Below are positions 50,970 to 63,856 of a stretch of DNA of 64,000 nt, one piece after another. The position numbers and the translations under genes were made by a program. Origin of the DNA: Conexibacter woesei Iso977N (GTDB lineage Bacteria; Actinomycetota; Thermoleophilia; Solirubrobacterales; Solirubrobacteraceae). The notes beneath the pieces were generated by a model that was given only the letters and a program-made list of their open reading frames with translations, did no database searches and was not told the origin of the DNA. Every line of letters begins with the position of its first letter. Positions within the stretch are counted from its first letter, which is position 1. Location: assembly GCF_000424625.1 (NCBI RefSeq), contig NZ_AUKG01000001.1:496001-560000 (forward strand), given 5' to 3'.

Positions 50970-51901
50970 GCGGCGCGCCGCTGCGGCTCGGCTTCCTCGG
51001 TCCGGCCGGGACGTTCACGCACGCCGCGCTGGCGGCGTCCTGGCGCTCGGATGGGGCGGAGGCGGTGCCGTTCCCGACCGAGCGCGAGACGATCCTGGCC
51101 GCGGAGCGCGGCGAGATCGACGCGTGCCTCGTGCCGATCGAGAACTCGATCGAGGGCGGCGTCAACGCCTCGCTCGACACGCTCGCCTTCGACGCCGAGG
51201 GCGTCAGCATCGTGGGGGAGGAGGTGCTGCCGGTGACCCACGCGCTGATCGCCCGCGCGGGCGTGGCGGTCGAGGAGATCACCGCCGTCGTGTCGCACCC
51301 CCAGCCGCTCGGCCAGTGCCGCCGCTGGCTCTCCGAGCACCTCGGCGACTTCCGGCCGATCGCCGCGACCTCGACCGCCGAGGCCGTCCGCCTGGTCTCG
51401 CAGAGCGACGAGCCCCACGCCGCCATCGGCACGACGACCGCCGCCGACCTCTACGGCGCGACCGTCCTCGCCTCCGGCATCGAGGACGAGCACGGCAACG
51501 AGACCCGCTTCCTCTGGCTCGCACCCACGCCGACCAACCCCTTCGCCTTGCCCGCCTCCGCGGCCGGCGAAGGCGGCGGCGCGACGCCGTCTGCTTCGCC
51601 CGCGGCCGGCGCGGCTTCGGCGCCGCGGCTCGGCGCGCCGAAGACGTCGCTCGTGTTCCACGGGGCGGGCGATGCTTCGCCGGGCTGGCTCGTGCGGTGC
51701 CTGTCGGAGCTCGCGTTCCGGGGCATCAACCTGACGCGGATCGAGTCGCGGCCGCTCAAGCGGCAGTTGGGGCACTACCTGTTCTTCGTCGACGCCGAGG
51801 GCGATGCGGCCGATCCCGCCGTCGCCGAGGCGATCGAGCGGCTGCGCGTCCATGCCGAGGTCGTGCGCGTCCTCGGCTCCTACCCGCGCGCGCTGCGGTA
51901 G
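50966..51901 (+). CDS. pheA: Prephenate dehydratase
   Basis: 311 aa, ATG overlapping the DUF4446 stop (ATGA). Substrate-binding halves with L-G-P-A-G-T-F-T-H-A-A, P-I-E-N-S-I-E-G-G-V and the catalytic Thr-Arg-Phe in E-T-R-F-L-W-L; C-terminal ACT regulatory domain (about 225-305) with G-I-N-L-T-R-I-E-S-R-P, the Phe-binding motif. Converts prephenate to phenylpyruvate. Between the two domains lies an extra Ala/Gly/Pro/Ser-rich stretch of about 35 residues not found in the compact enzymes. Confidence 0.94.
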   Translation: MSGAPLRLGFLGPAGTFTHAALAASWRSDGAEAVPFPTERETILAAERGEIDACLVPIENSIEGGVNASLDTLAFDAEGVSIVGEEVLPVTHALIARAGVAVEEITAVVSHPQPLGQCRRWLSEHLGDFRPIAATSTAEAVRLVSQSDEPHAAIGTTTAADLYGATVLASGIEDEHGNETRFLWLAPTPTNPFALPASAAGEGGGATPSASPAAGAASAPRLGAPKTSLVFHGAGDASPGWLVRCLSELAFRGINLTRIESRPLKRQLGHYLFFVDAEGDAADPAVAEAIERLRVHAEVVRVLGSYPRALR

Positions 51902-52009
51902 CCGCGCCTTCCGGCGGTCGGCGGGTTGTTGCCGATCTGTCACCTGCGGGTTCGAACCAGGCGGTTTCCGTCCGGTCTAGTGCTACGGTTTCCGCCAGGA
52001 ACGCGCCTC

Positions 52010-52585
52010 ATGACGACCCTCACGCCACCACACATGACGCGGTCCACGTCGCCCGACGAGCACCGGCGACGTGGACGTGACGGTGGCCGGGTGCTCGTCC
52101 TCAACGCCTCGTACGAACCGATCAACGTCTGCACGGTCCGTCGCGCGGTCGTCCTGTTGTTGAAGTCCAAGGCCGAGGTCGTCGACCACGCGACCTGGGA
52201 GCTGCGCTCCGAGCGCGCCGCGATGTCACGCCCCGTCGTGATCCGCCTCAACACCTACATCGTGGTCCCCCGCGACACCCACCGCAGGAAGATCACCCGC
52301 CGCGCGGTCTTCGCCCGCGACAACTGGACCTGTCAGTACTGCGGCTCCCGCAGCAACCTGACCGTCGACCACGTGATCCCCCGCTCCAAGGGCGGCGGCT
52401 CCACCTGGGACAACATCGTCGCCTCCTGCGCACCCTGCAACCGCCGCAAAGCCGACCACCTCCCCGACAAAGCCGGCATGCACCCCAAGCGCGTACCGGC
52501 CATGCCCCAACCCCACGTCTTCATCCACGTCGCCACGCCGACCATCCCGGCAGCCTGGCGTCAGTGGCTGCCCGAAGCCGCCTAG
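52010..52585 (+). CDS. HNH endonuclease family protein
   Basis: 191 aa from the ATG at 52010; 183 aa if the ATG at 52034 is used. The body starts R-V-L-V-L-N-A-S-Y-E-P-I-N-V. The HNH core is C-Q-Y-C-G, L-T-V-D-H-V-I-P-R-S-K-G-G, W-D-N-I-V and C-x-x-C-N-R-R-K, with a structural zinc site formed by the two CxxC pairs. Members near pheA/gyrA are common chromosomal genes in actinobacteria; role unknown, not an obvious homing enzyme as no intron or intein is near. TACGGT at about 51984 could be a -10 box. Confidence 0.88.
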   Translation: MTTLTPPHMTRSTSPDEHRRRGRDGGRVLVLNASYEPINVCTVRRAVVLLLKSKAEVVDHATWELRSERAAMSRPVVIRLNTYIVVPRDTHRRKITRRAVFARDNWTCQYCGSRSNLTVDHVIPRSKGGGSTWDNIVASCAPCNRRKADHLPDKAGMHPKRVPAMPQPHVFIHVATPTIPAAWRQWLPEAA

Positions 52586-52683
52586 CGCTCATCCCCGCGG
52601 AGCGGTTCGCGGAGAGCGGGGCCCGGCACCTCGGAGTGGGCGGCACGACGAGGCGAGCGGCGCGACGGCGTCCCGCCGGCAGT

Positions 52684-52860
52684 GTCGGCGTAGCGGGGGT
52701 TCGACACCTTGTTCTTCACGCGGAGCGGTGAAGGCGCGGATTCCGATGCCAACGCCATGACGGCCCGGCGGGACAGCGATACCACCAACCACGCGCCGGG
52801 CCCCGCGAACTGAGCGCCGTAGCGGAGCGTGAAAACAAGGGTGTCGATACCCCCGCCGAC
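52684..52860. repeat. Long imperfect inverted repeat
   Basis: Arms at 52684-52721 and 52827-52860 align over about 34 nt when one is reverse-complemented: GTCGGCG, GGGGGT, TCGACACC, TTGTT and TTCACGC blocks are shared in order, separated by small indels. The 105-nt interior also contains shorter matches (GGGCCCGG-type blocks) to sequence left of the first arm. Looks like a degraded palindromic repeat element or a large stem. Confidence 0.6.
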
Positions 52861-52883
52861 CCACACCTCCCGGCGCTTAAACG

Positions 52884-52917
52884 ACGAGGGACGCAAGCCA
52901 CCGCTTGCGCCCCTCGT
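52884..52917. other. 14-bp hairpin with CACC loop
   Basis: ACGAGGG-a-CGCAAGC pairs with GCTTGCG-c-CCCTCGT around a 4-nt loop. Could be the terminator of a transcript running left from gyrA or part of an RNA. Confidence 0.6.
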
Positions 52918-53142
52918 ACAACCACTGGACTGGACTTGCCCACACCGCGACTGGTCTGAAGCGGCCGGAGGGACGACTTCCGGCATCGCGGCGCAGGGGT
53001 GGCCCGGCGTGGATTCGCTGGATCGTTACTCCAGCCCGACCGATCTAGCGGCCGGCCACCTCCAGGGTCCCGCAACTACAAGAACTAGGACTAGATATTC
53101 GGACCACCTCCTTTCTCTGGTAGCGCCAATGTAGCACCACCT

Positions 53143-53168
53143 CCCGACGACCAAAACCGGTCGTCGGG
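53143..53168. terminator. gyrA terminator hairpin
   Basis: Perfect 10-bp stem CCCGACGACC / GGTCGTCGGG with a 6-nt A-rich loop, 20 nt downstream of the gyrA stop codon. Confidence 0.8.
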
Positions 53169-53188
53169 AAGGGGGGTCAAACCGCGGA

Positions 53189-55789
<2,601 letters not shown>

Positions 55790-55824
55790 CAGGCCTCAAC
55801 TCCTTCAACAAGCTTCGGGATCAT

Positions 55825-58254
<2,430 letters not shown>

Positions 58255-58262
58255 GGGTACTG

Positions 58263-58340
58263 CGTCCTATACGCAGGCACGCCCCGATGCTGGGCTCGGT
58301 CGAGCCCGGCCGGGGCGTGGAAGAAGTTATCCACAGGATA
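58263..58340 (-). promoter_or_regulatory. gyrB control region: promoter-like -10, DnaA box and leader hairpins
   Basis: A perfect DnaA box TTATCCACA (58327-58335) abuts a minus-strand TATCCT (-10 pattern TAnnnT) at 58340-58335. Downstream the leader folds as CACGCCCCG/CGGGGCGTG (58278-58286 / 58311-58319) with an inner GGGCTCG/CGAGCCC stem, then CTGCGT-atagg-ACGCAG just before the ATG. The rest of the 170-nt gap to the DUF721 gene shows nothing else clear. DnaA control of gyrB is inferred. Confidence 0.5.
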
Positions 58341-58424
58341 GCACAGCGGGGTCCCGGAACGCCCGTGTGAAGACCCCAGAAACGCCTGCAAATCGCCACA
58401 AAAGTGTGGCGGCTTCGTGACGGG

Positions 58425-58730
58425 TCAGCGGCGGGGTCGCGCAGCGACGCAGCGGAGCGCGGTTATGCGCCCTTCGCCGAGCTTGTCGTTGAGCCTGGCG
58501 ATCAGCTCCGGAGCCATCAGATCGAGCTCCTGCGCCCACACCGACGACCGGCAGGTGATCGTGAGTGATCCACCGCGCTCAGAGGTCGGCTCGGCGTTCT
58601 TGGCAAGCGCCGGACCCGCGATCTGCCCCCACGCCCGCTGCGCCTCGGCGAGCGTCGTCCGCGGCGCGAGCTGGTCAGTGAGCGCCCCGATCGACGACCC
58701 GACCCGCCGCGGCGTGCGCCGTGAGGCCAT
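58425..58730 (-). CDS. DUF721 (DciA-like) protein
   Basis: 101 aa. W-G-Q-I-A-G-P-A-L-A-K-N-A-E-P and G-x-L-T-I-T-C-R-S-S-V-W-A-Q-E-L-D-L-M are the DUF721 signatures. The family includes DciA, the ancestral loader of the replicative helicase DnaB, and the gene occurs between recF and gyrB in actinobacteria. N- and C-termini are Arg-rich. Confidence 0.88.
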   Translation of the reverse strand: MASRRTPRRVGSSIGALTDQLAPRTTLAEAQRAWGQIAGPALAKNAEPTSERGGSLTITCRSSVWAQELDLMAPELIARLNDKLGEGRITALRCVAARPRR

Positions 58731-58731
58731 G

Positions 58732-59925
58732 TCAGGCGGCCTCCGCCGCGGGCGCCGGCGAAGGATCCGCGGCGGCGGAGCCGTGCGCGTTCGGCTCGGC
58801 GGAGCCGGCGTCGCTTGGCCCGGTGGGCGCGTCCGGCGTGATCGAGCCGCCGGGGGAGACGGTGAGGCTGACGACCTCGGCGCGGTCGCCGCCGGGGACG
58901 TGGGCGAGGTCGGTGGTCGTCACGAGCGCCTGGCCGCCGTCGTCGAGGCTGGCGACGAGGAAGGCGCGGCGGTCGGCGTCGAGCTCGCTCATGACGTCGT
59001 CGAGCAGCATCAGCGGCGCCGCGCCGCGGACGTCGGCCAGCTCCGCGCGCTCGGCCAGCAGCAACGCCAGCAGCGCCAGCCGCTGCTCGCCCTGAGACCC
59101 GTAGGCCTTCAGCTCGCGCCCGTCGCGCACCAGCGCGAGGTCGTCGCGGTGCGGGCCGTGCTGGGAGAAGCCGCGGTCGAGGTCGCTCGTGCGGCGCTCG
59201 CGCAGCTCTTCCACAAGGCCATCAACATCGGTGGCCTTCGACCGCGGCCTGTACTTGACCTCGGCCGCACCCAACAACCCCAACTCGCTCGCGATCGCCG
59301 GGAACCGCGCGGCCACGCGCTCCACGGCGCCCGCGCGATCGGCCTGCAGCGCCACGCCCCAGCGCGCCAGCTCCGCGTCCCAGGCGTCCAAGGCATCGAC
59401 CCCGACGCGCCCCGCCCGGATCCGCGCCAGCAGCGCGTTGCGCTGCGCCAGCGCCCGCGAGTACTGCGCGCGGTTGCCGGAGCGCGCCGGCCACAGCGCG
59501 GCGACGAGCTGGTCCAGGTGCGCGCGCCGGCCCGCGGGCGCGCCCTTGACGAGCTCCAGCCGGTCCGGGAGGAACACGCTCACCAGCGGCCGCGCGGGCG
59601 AGTCGGTCAGCCGCTCGACCGGCGCGCCGTCGACCCGCAGCCGCTTCGGCTCGCCCGGCTGGAAGCCGACCTCGAGCGTGTGCTTCCAGCCGTCGCCGTC
59701 GACCGTGTCGACCTCGACCCGCGCCGCCGGCGCGCCGAAGCGCACGACCTCGCGCTCGTTCGTCGTCCGGCACGACCGCGACGTGCACCCGAAGTACAGC
59801 GCCTCCAACATGTTGGTCTTGCCCGCGCCGTTGGGTCCGTGCAGGACCGTCAGGCCCGGGCCGACCGCGACGTCCGCCGCCGCGTAGGTCCGGAAGTCGC
59901 GCAGCCGCAGGCGCTCGACTCGCAT
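58732..59925 (-). CDS. recF: DNA replication and repair protein RecF
   Basis: 397 aa. Walker A in H-G-P-N-G-A-G-K-T-N, R-L-R-D-F-R-T-Y at the start, ABC signature region Y-G-S-Q-G-E-Q-R-L-A, and Walker B L-M-L-L-D-D-V-M-S-E-L-D. SMC-like ATPase loading RecA at gaps with RecO/RecR. The C-terminal 30 residues are Ala/Pro/Gly-rich. One nt from the DUF721 start. Confidence 0.95.
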   Translation of the reverse strand: MRVERLRLRDFRTYAAADVAVGPGLTVLHGPNGAGKTNMLEALYFGCTSRSCRTTNEREVVRFGAPAARVEVDTVDGDGWKHTLEVGFQPGEPKRLRVDGAPVERLTDSPARPLVSVFLPDRLELVKGAPAGRRAHLDQLVAALWPARSGNRAQYSRALAQRNALLARIRAGRVGVDALDAWDAELARWGVALQADRAGAVERVAARFPAIASELGLLGAAEVKYRPRSKATDVDGLVEELRERRTSDLDRGFSQHGPHRDDLALVRDGRELKAYGSQGEQRLALLALLLAERAELADVRGAAPLMLLDDVMSELDADRRAFLVASLDDGGQALVTTTDLAHVPGGDRAEVVSLTVSPGGSITPDAPTGPSDAGSAEPNAHGSAAADPSPAPAAEAA

Positions 59926-59955
59926 GGTGGTCGGGGGCGGAGGGTGGGGGTCGAT

Positions 59956-61071
59956 CTACACGTTGAGGCGGATCGGCATGATCAGGTAGAGGAAGCCGCT
60001 CTCGTCGGCGCCCTCGATCAGGCCGGGCCGCAGGGGGCTGATGAGCTTCAGCAGCAGGTCGTCGGACCCGACGCTGTCGAGCCCGTCGCGCAGGAACTCC
60101 GGGTTGAAGCCGATCTCGAACGCCTCGCCGGCGAACGGCACGGGCAGCGGCTCGGACGCCTCGCCGACGTCCGGCGTCTGCGCGCTCACGGTCAGCTCGC
60201 CGTCGGAGAACGCCAGCCGCAGCGGCGCGTTCTTCTGCGCCATCAGCGAGATGCGCTTGACGACGTCGCCGAGCTCCTCGCCGGAGATCCGGAGCTGGTG
60301 CTCGTAGCCGTCCGGGATCAGTTGGCGGTAGTTCGGGAACTGGCCGTCGATCAGCCGCGACGACAGGACCGCGCCGCCGACCTCGAACACGACCTGGTTG
60401 GAGCGCACGCCGATCCGGATCAGGTCCGCGCCGGTGTTGCCGACGACCGAGCGCAGCTCGTCGAGCGCGCGGGCCGGGACGTTGGCCTCGAAGCCCGGGT
60501 CGAGCGGGACCTCGAGCTGGGTCTCCTTCACCGACAGCCGGTAGGAGTCGGTCGCGACCATCCGCAGCTCGGACCCCGAGGCGCTGACGAGGATGCCCGT
60601 GAGGATCGGCCGCGTCTCGTCGCGCGACGCCGACTTGGACACCATCTCGATCGTGTCCACGAACGCGTGGGCGGGGATCTCGACGACCGTGTCGCCGCCC
60701 GGCTCGGGCAGCGGCGGGAAGTCCTCGGCGCGCAGCGTGCGCAGGTGGAACTTCGCGCTGCCGGCGACGACCTCGACGTCCTGCTGCTCGGCGCGCAGCT
60801 CCAGCGTCACGCGGTCGGCGTTCTTGGGCAGCGACCGGGCGACGTCGAGGAGCAGGCGCGCGGGCAGCACGACGGTGCCCTCGCTCTGGACCTCGGCCGT
60901 CAACGGGACGCGCAGCGCGATCTCCATGTCGGTCGCGCGCAGCTCGACACCGTTGGCGGTGGCGGCGACCTGCACGCCGGACAGCGCCTGGACGGCGGAG
61001 CGCGTCGAGGCGACGCGGGAAACGGACTGCAGCTGTGCGAGCAGATCGGCGCTCGCGGCGGAAAGCTTCAC
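59956..61071 (-). CDS. dnaN: DNA polymerase III sliding clamp (beta subunit)
   Basis: 371 aa from a GTG. Three-domain beta clamp: V-Q-A-L-S-G-V-Q-V-A in domain 1, R-P-I-L-T-G-I-L-V in domain 2, and the C-terminal L-Y-L-I-M-P-I-R-L, the conserved end of DnaN that forms the protein-binding pocket. Between dnaA and recF as usual. Confidence 0.97.
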   Translation of the reverse strand: MKLSAASADLLAQLQSVSRVASTRSAVQALSGVQVAATANGVELRATDMEIALRVPLTAEVQSEGTVVLPARLLLDVARSLPKNADRVTLELRAEQQDVEVVAGSAKFHLRTLRAEDFPPLPEPGGDTVVEIPAHAFVDTIEMVSKSASRDETRPILTGILVSASGSELRMVATDSYRLSVKETQLEVPLDPGFEANVPARALDELRSVVGNTGADLIRIGVRSNQVVFEVGGAVLSSRLIDGQFPNYRQLIPDGYEHQLRISGEELGDVVKRISLMAQKNAPLRLAFSDGELTVSAQTPDVGEASEPLPVPFAGEAFEIGFNPEFLRDGLDSVGSDDLLLKLISPLRPGLIEGADESGFLYLIMPIRLNV

Positions 61072-61196
61072 GATGAAGACCTTAGAAGAGAGATTCAGGA
61101 GTCATAGGGGCTGTTGGTTGTGGACAACCGCCGAGATGACCGGTGTTTGCGGGGTTCTTGTGCGCAGAAGCGGTGGGAGTCTGCCAACAACGCCGG
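61072..61196. promoter_or_regulatory. dnaA-dnaN intergenic region with one DnaA box
   Basis: 125 nt. TGTGGACAA at 61119-61127 is the reverse complement of the actinobacterial DnaA box TTGTCCACA and lies in the small inverted repeat GGTTGTGGACAACC (61116-61129). No cluster of boxes and no AT-rich unwinding region here, unlike Streptomyces or mycobacteria where oriC is in this gap. Confidence 0.55.
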
Positions 61197-62627
61197 TCAA
61201 ACCGCGCCGTCAGGGTCCGCGGACGTCAGGCGGGCGGTGATCATGGTCACCTTGTCGTAGGCGTCCGGGTCGGTGCTCATGCGGTCCGTGGCGCGCCTGA
61301 TCGCATGCAGGACGGTCGAGTGGTCGCGGCCGCCGAAGGACCGGCCGATCGCCGGCAGCGTCGCGTGCGTGTGCTCGCGGGCGAGGTACATGGCGACCTG
61401 GCGCGGCCACGCGACGCGGGCCGCGCGCGACCTGGAGAGCAGCTCCTCGCGCGTGAGGCCGAACGCCTCGGCGACGAGCTCCTGGATGTGCTCGACGGTC
61501 GCCTCGCCGCCCGCGGCGATCGCGCGCTCCTGCTGGCGGCCGTAGAGCTGGGTCAGCACGTCGTCGGCCAGCTCGGCGTCGATCGGGCGGCCGGTCAGCG
61601 ACGCGTAGGCGACGACGCGGATCAGCGCGGCCTCGAGGCTGCGCAGGTTGTCGGTGACGCGGTCGGCGATCACGCGCAGGACCTCGGGGTCGGCGTCGAC
61701 GCCGTCGTGCAGCGCGCGCTTGCGCAGGACCGTCAGGCGCGTGGCCGGGTCGGGCTTGCGGATGTCGACCAGCAGCCCGGACTCGAACCGCTGGCGCAGC
61801 CGGTCCTCGAGCGCGGCCATGTCGCGCGGCGGGCGGTCGGAGGTCAGGACGATCTGCGCCCCGGTCTCGTGCAGCGCGTTGAAGGTGTGGAAGAACTCCT
61901 CCTCGGTCTTGACCTTGGACTCGAGGAACTGCACGTCGTCGATGAGCAGGACGTCGTTGCGCCGGTAGCGGTGCTTGAAGGCGTCGACGTCGCGGGCCTT
62001 CAGCGCTTCCAGGAACTCGTTCGTGAAGCGCTCGACGGTCGTGTAGCGGACGGTCAGGCCCCCGCCGTAGGCGTCGATGTAGTTGCCGATCGAGTGCAGC
62101 AGGTGGGTCTTGCCGACGCCGGGCGGGCCGACGATGAAGAGCGGGTTGTAGGCCTGGCCGGGCAGCTCGGCGACCGCGAGCGCCGCGGCGTGGGCGAAGC
62201 GGTTGGCGTCGCCGATGACGAACTGCTCGAACGTGTACTTGGCGTTCAGCGGCGCGCCGTCGTCGGCGAAGAGCGCGCTGGTGGGGTCGTCGGCGGGCGC
62301 GGGTCGCGCAGAGGCGCGCGTCGCGGACGTGGGCGCGGTGCGCGCGCCGCCGGAAGCGCCGGATCCCTTGCCGGCGCCGGCCGCGTCCCGGACGTCGACC
62401 GTCGCCGCGTCGCCGAGGACGGTCCTCGCCGCGTCCTGGAGGATCCCCGCGTAGCGCTGGGCGACCCAGTCGCGCACGTCGGCGCCCGCGAGCAGCACGA
62501 CCCGGTCGCCGTCCTCGACGCCGCCCCACGCCAGCGGCGCGAGCCAGGTGTCGAACGTGGCGTCGGGAACCCTGCGCCGAAGCTCCGCCTGCAGGCGGGT
62601 CCAGATGGGGGCAGGGTCCGGCGTCAC
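61197..62627 (-). CDS. dnaA: Chromosomal replication initiator DnaA
   Basis: 476 aa from the GTG at 62627, placing I-W-T-R-L-Q-A-E-L-R-R-R-V at the start as in domain I. Ala/Thr-rich domain II; AAA+ domain III with Walker A G-P-P-G-V-G-K-T-H, Walker B L-L-I-D-D-V-Q-F-L; domain IV with the DnaA signature G-R-D-H-S-T-V-L-H-A-I. AAGGAG is 15 nt upstream, rather far, so the start is not certain. Confidence 0.97.
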   Translation of the reverse strand: MTPDPAPIWTRLQAELRRRVPDATFDTWLAPLAWGGVEDGDRVVLLAGADVRDWVAQRYAGILQDAARTVLGDAATVDVRDAAGAGKGSGASGGARTAPTSATRASARPAPADDPTSALFADDGAPLNAKYTFEQFVIGDANRFAHAAALAVAELPGQAYNPLFIVGPPGVGKTHLLHSIGNYIDAYGGGLTVRYTTVERFTNEFLEALKARDVDAFKHRYRRNDVLLIDDVQFLESKVKTEEEFFHTFNALHETGAQIVLTSDRPPRDMAALEDRLRQRFESGLLVDIRKPDPATRLTVLRKRALHDGVDADPEVLRVIADRVTDNLRSLEAALIRVVAYASLTGRPIDAELADDVLTQLYGRQQERAIAAGGEATVEHIQELVAEAFGLTREELLSRSRAARVAWPRQVAMYLAREHTHATLPAIGRSFGGRDHSTVLHAIRRATDRMSTDPDAYDKVTMITARLTSADPDGAV

Positions 62628-62943
62628 GGCAGCGTCGTACGGCTCCTTGGGAGCGAGTTGAAGTACTTGGCGAGGAGGCCGGTCCGCGGAGGTTCCGTGG
62701 TGGTGCGCCGCGCCGGCGGGGGAGAAACGTAGCAGGTGCTCTCGGGGCGGTCCGGGCTGTTGGCAAGTGCGTTCGCACGACGCCGCAAATGCCGTCAAAA
62801 TCCCTTGCGGAAGGGTCAGTTCCACGCCTGTGCACGCGTGTTAGCAGTCGCTGTGGACAGTGTGGAAAGGCGGTCGCGCGACCGGGTCGGTACACTGGCC
62901 CGCCGGTCGATCCACGGCCGGTCCCCGACGGAGCACGATCTTC
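62628..62943. other. dnaA-rpmH divergent region, candidate replication origin
   Basis: 316 nt between leftward dnaA and rightward rpmH. Holds two abutting DnaA-box-like nonamers on the minus strand, CTGTCCACA (62852-62860) and CTTTCCACA (62861-62869), and a weaker one near 62829. Hairpins GTGCG/CGCAC (62767-62778) and CCGCAA/TTGCGG (62783-62810) flank the least GC-rich part (about 62786-62803). TACGTT (minus, upstream of dnaA) and TACACT (62891-62896, upstream of rpmH) are -10 candidates, the latter next to the palindrome GGTCGCGCGACC (62872-62883). Confidence 0.5.
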
Positions 62944-63078
62944 ATGAAGCGCACCTACCAGCCCAAGCGTCGCAAGCGCGCCCGCTCGCACGGCTTCCGC
63001 AACCGCATGGCCAGCCGCGCCGGCCGCCTCACGCTGAAGCGCCGCCGCGACAAGGGTCGCAAGCGGCTGACCGTCTGA
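62944..63078 (+). CDS. rpmH: 50S ribosomal protein L34
   Basis: 44 aa, [12 protein letters not shown] then [12 protein letters not shown] and C-terminal R-R-x-K-G-R-K-R-L-T-V: a complete, typical L34. TACACT -10-like box 48 nt upstream. First gene of rpmH-rnpA-yidD-yidC. Confidence 0.97.
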   Translation: MKRTYQPKRRKRARSHGFRNRMASRAGRLTLKRRRDKGRKRLTV

Positions 63079-63086
63079 CCCCGAGG

Positions 63087-63548
63087 GTGAGCGAAGCGCT
63101 CCCGTCGCGCGCGAACAACACGAAGCGGCCCAAGAAGGGCCGCTTGTCGCGCAGCGCCGAGTTCGAGCGCGTCTACCGTCAGGGCCGTTCCATCGGGAAC
63201 CGCTACCTGACGCTGTACGTCTTCCCGCGCGGCGGCGCTCCCGTCGCCGCTGCGTCGCCGAACCTCGAGCTGGGCTCGGGCGACGACGCCGGCACCCCGC
63301 GCCTGGGGCTGTCGGTGTCGCGCAGGGTCGGCGGCGCCGTCGACCGCAACAGGGTCAAGCGCCTGCTGCGCGAGGCCTTCGCGGTCGAGGGCGCGCGGCT
63401 GCCCGCCGACTACGACGCGGTCGTCGTCGCGCGCCCGGATGCGCGTGAGCTGGCGGAGCGCGAGGGCCTGGCCGGCATCCAGACCGCGCTCGGCGAGCTG
63501 ATCGGCCGGTCGCTCGGCGAGAAGCCCGCGGCCGCCGCGGGCTCGTGA
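63087..63548 (+). CDS. rnpA: Ribonuclease P protein component
   Basis: 153 aa from the GTG 8 nt after rpmH. G-R-L-S-R-S-A-E-F-E-R-V-Y-R-Q-G-R-S, then G-L-S-V-S-R-R-V-G-G-A-V-D-R-N-R-V-K-R-L-L-R-E-A-F, the RNR motif that binds RNase P RNA. An Ala/Gly/Asp-rich insert of about 15 residues precedes strand 3; Ala-rich tail. Confidence 0.94.
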   Translation: MSEALPSRANNTKRPKKGRLSRSAEFERVYRQGRSIGNRYLTLYVFPRGGAPVAAASPNLELGSGDDAGTPRLGLSVSRRVGGAVDRNRVKRLLREAFAVEGARLPADYDAVVVARPDARELAEREGLAGIQTALGELIGRSLGEKPAAAAGS

Positions 63549-63853
63549 GCGCCGGACCGGACCCGGGGCGCCCCTCGCTGGCGCGGCGGGTGGCGGTCGC
63601 GCCGATCACCGTCTACCAGCGGCTGATCTCGCCGCTGTTCCCGCGGCGCTGCAAGTACGAGCCGACGTGCTCGGCCTACGCCGCGCAGGCGATCTCCCGC
63701 TACGGCATACTCCGGGGCCTGATCCTTGGGGGCTGGCGGCTCCTGCGCTGCAACCCGTGGAGCCACGGCGGCTTCGACCCCGTCGAGGCGCAGACCCTCT
63801 TCCGCCAGCCCGAGCCGCCCTCTTCCCCCGCCGCCCGGCCCCCGTCCGCCTGA
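63545..63853 (+). CDS. yidD: Membrane protein insertion efficiency factor YidD
   Basis: 102 aa from the GTG in the GTGA overlap with rnpA. Core I-T-x-Y-Q-R-L-I-S-P-L-F-P-R-R-C-K-Y-E-P-T-C-S-x-Y-A and R-C-N-P-W-S-x-G-G-F-D-P-V with the conserved Cys residues. Pro/Ser-rich tail. Works with YidC. Confidence 0.95.
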   Translation: MSAGPDPGRPSLARRVAVAPITVYQRLISPLFPRRCKYEPTCSAYAAQAISRYGILRGLILGGWRLLRCNPWSHGGFDPVEAQTLFRQPEPPSSPAARPPSA

Positions 63854-63856
63854 GCC

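Larger units (their letters stand above)
52586..53188. other. 603-nt non-coding, structure-rich gap between the HNH gene and gyrA
   Basis: No frame here has protein-like content. It contains a long inverted repeat (52684-52860), a 14-bp hairpin (52884-52917), a smaller stem GCTGGA/TCCAGC (53017-53035), a stretch with an extended Shine-Dalgarno-like sequence on the minus strand (53101-53116) but no following start codon, and the gyrA terminator. Short stretches are far less GC-rich (around 53075-53135) than the surroundings. Confidence 0.6.

Noticed and set aside
52582-52986. 134-codon minus-strand frame across the gyrA-HNH gap
   Set aside because: It passes through both arms of the inverted repeat, has no ribosome binding site and no recognisable motif; treated as non-coding.
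53101-53116. 16S rRNA 3' end
   Set aside because: Only the last ~16 nt match; no helix 45 or any other 16S sequence lies upstream, so this is not an rRNA gene.
62628-62825. 66-residue N-terminal extension of DnaA
   Set aside because: Domain I begins right after the GTG at 62627; the extension has no similarity to DnaA and would cover the intergenic control region.
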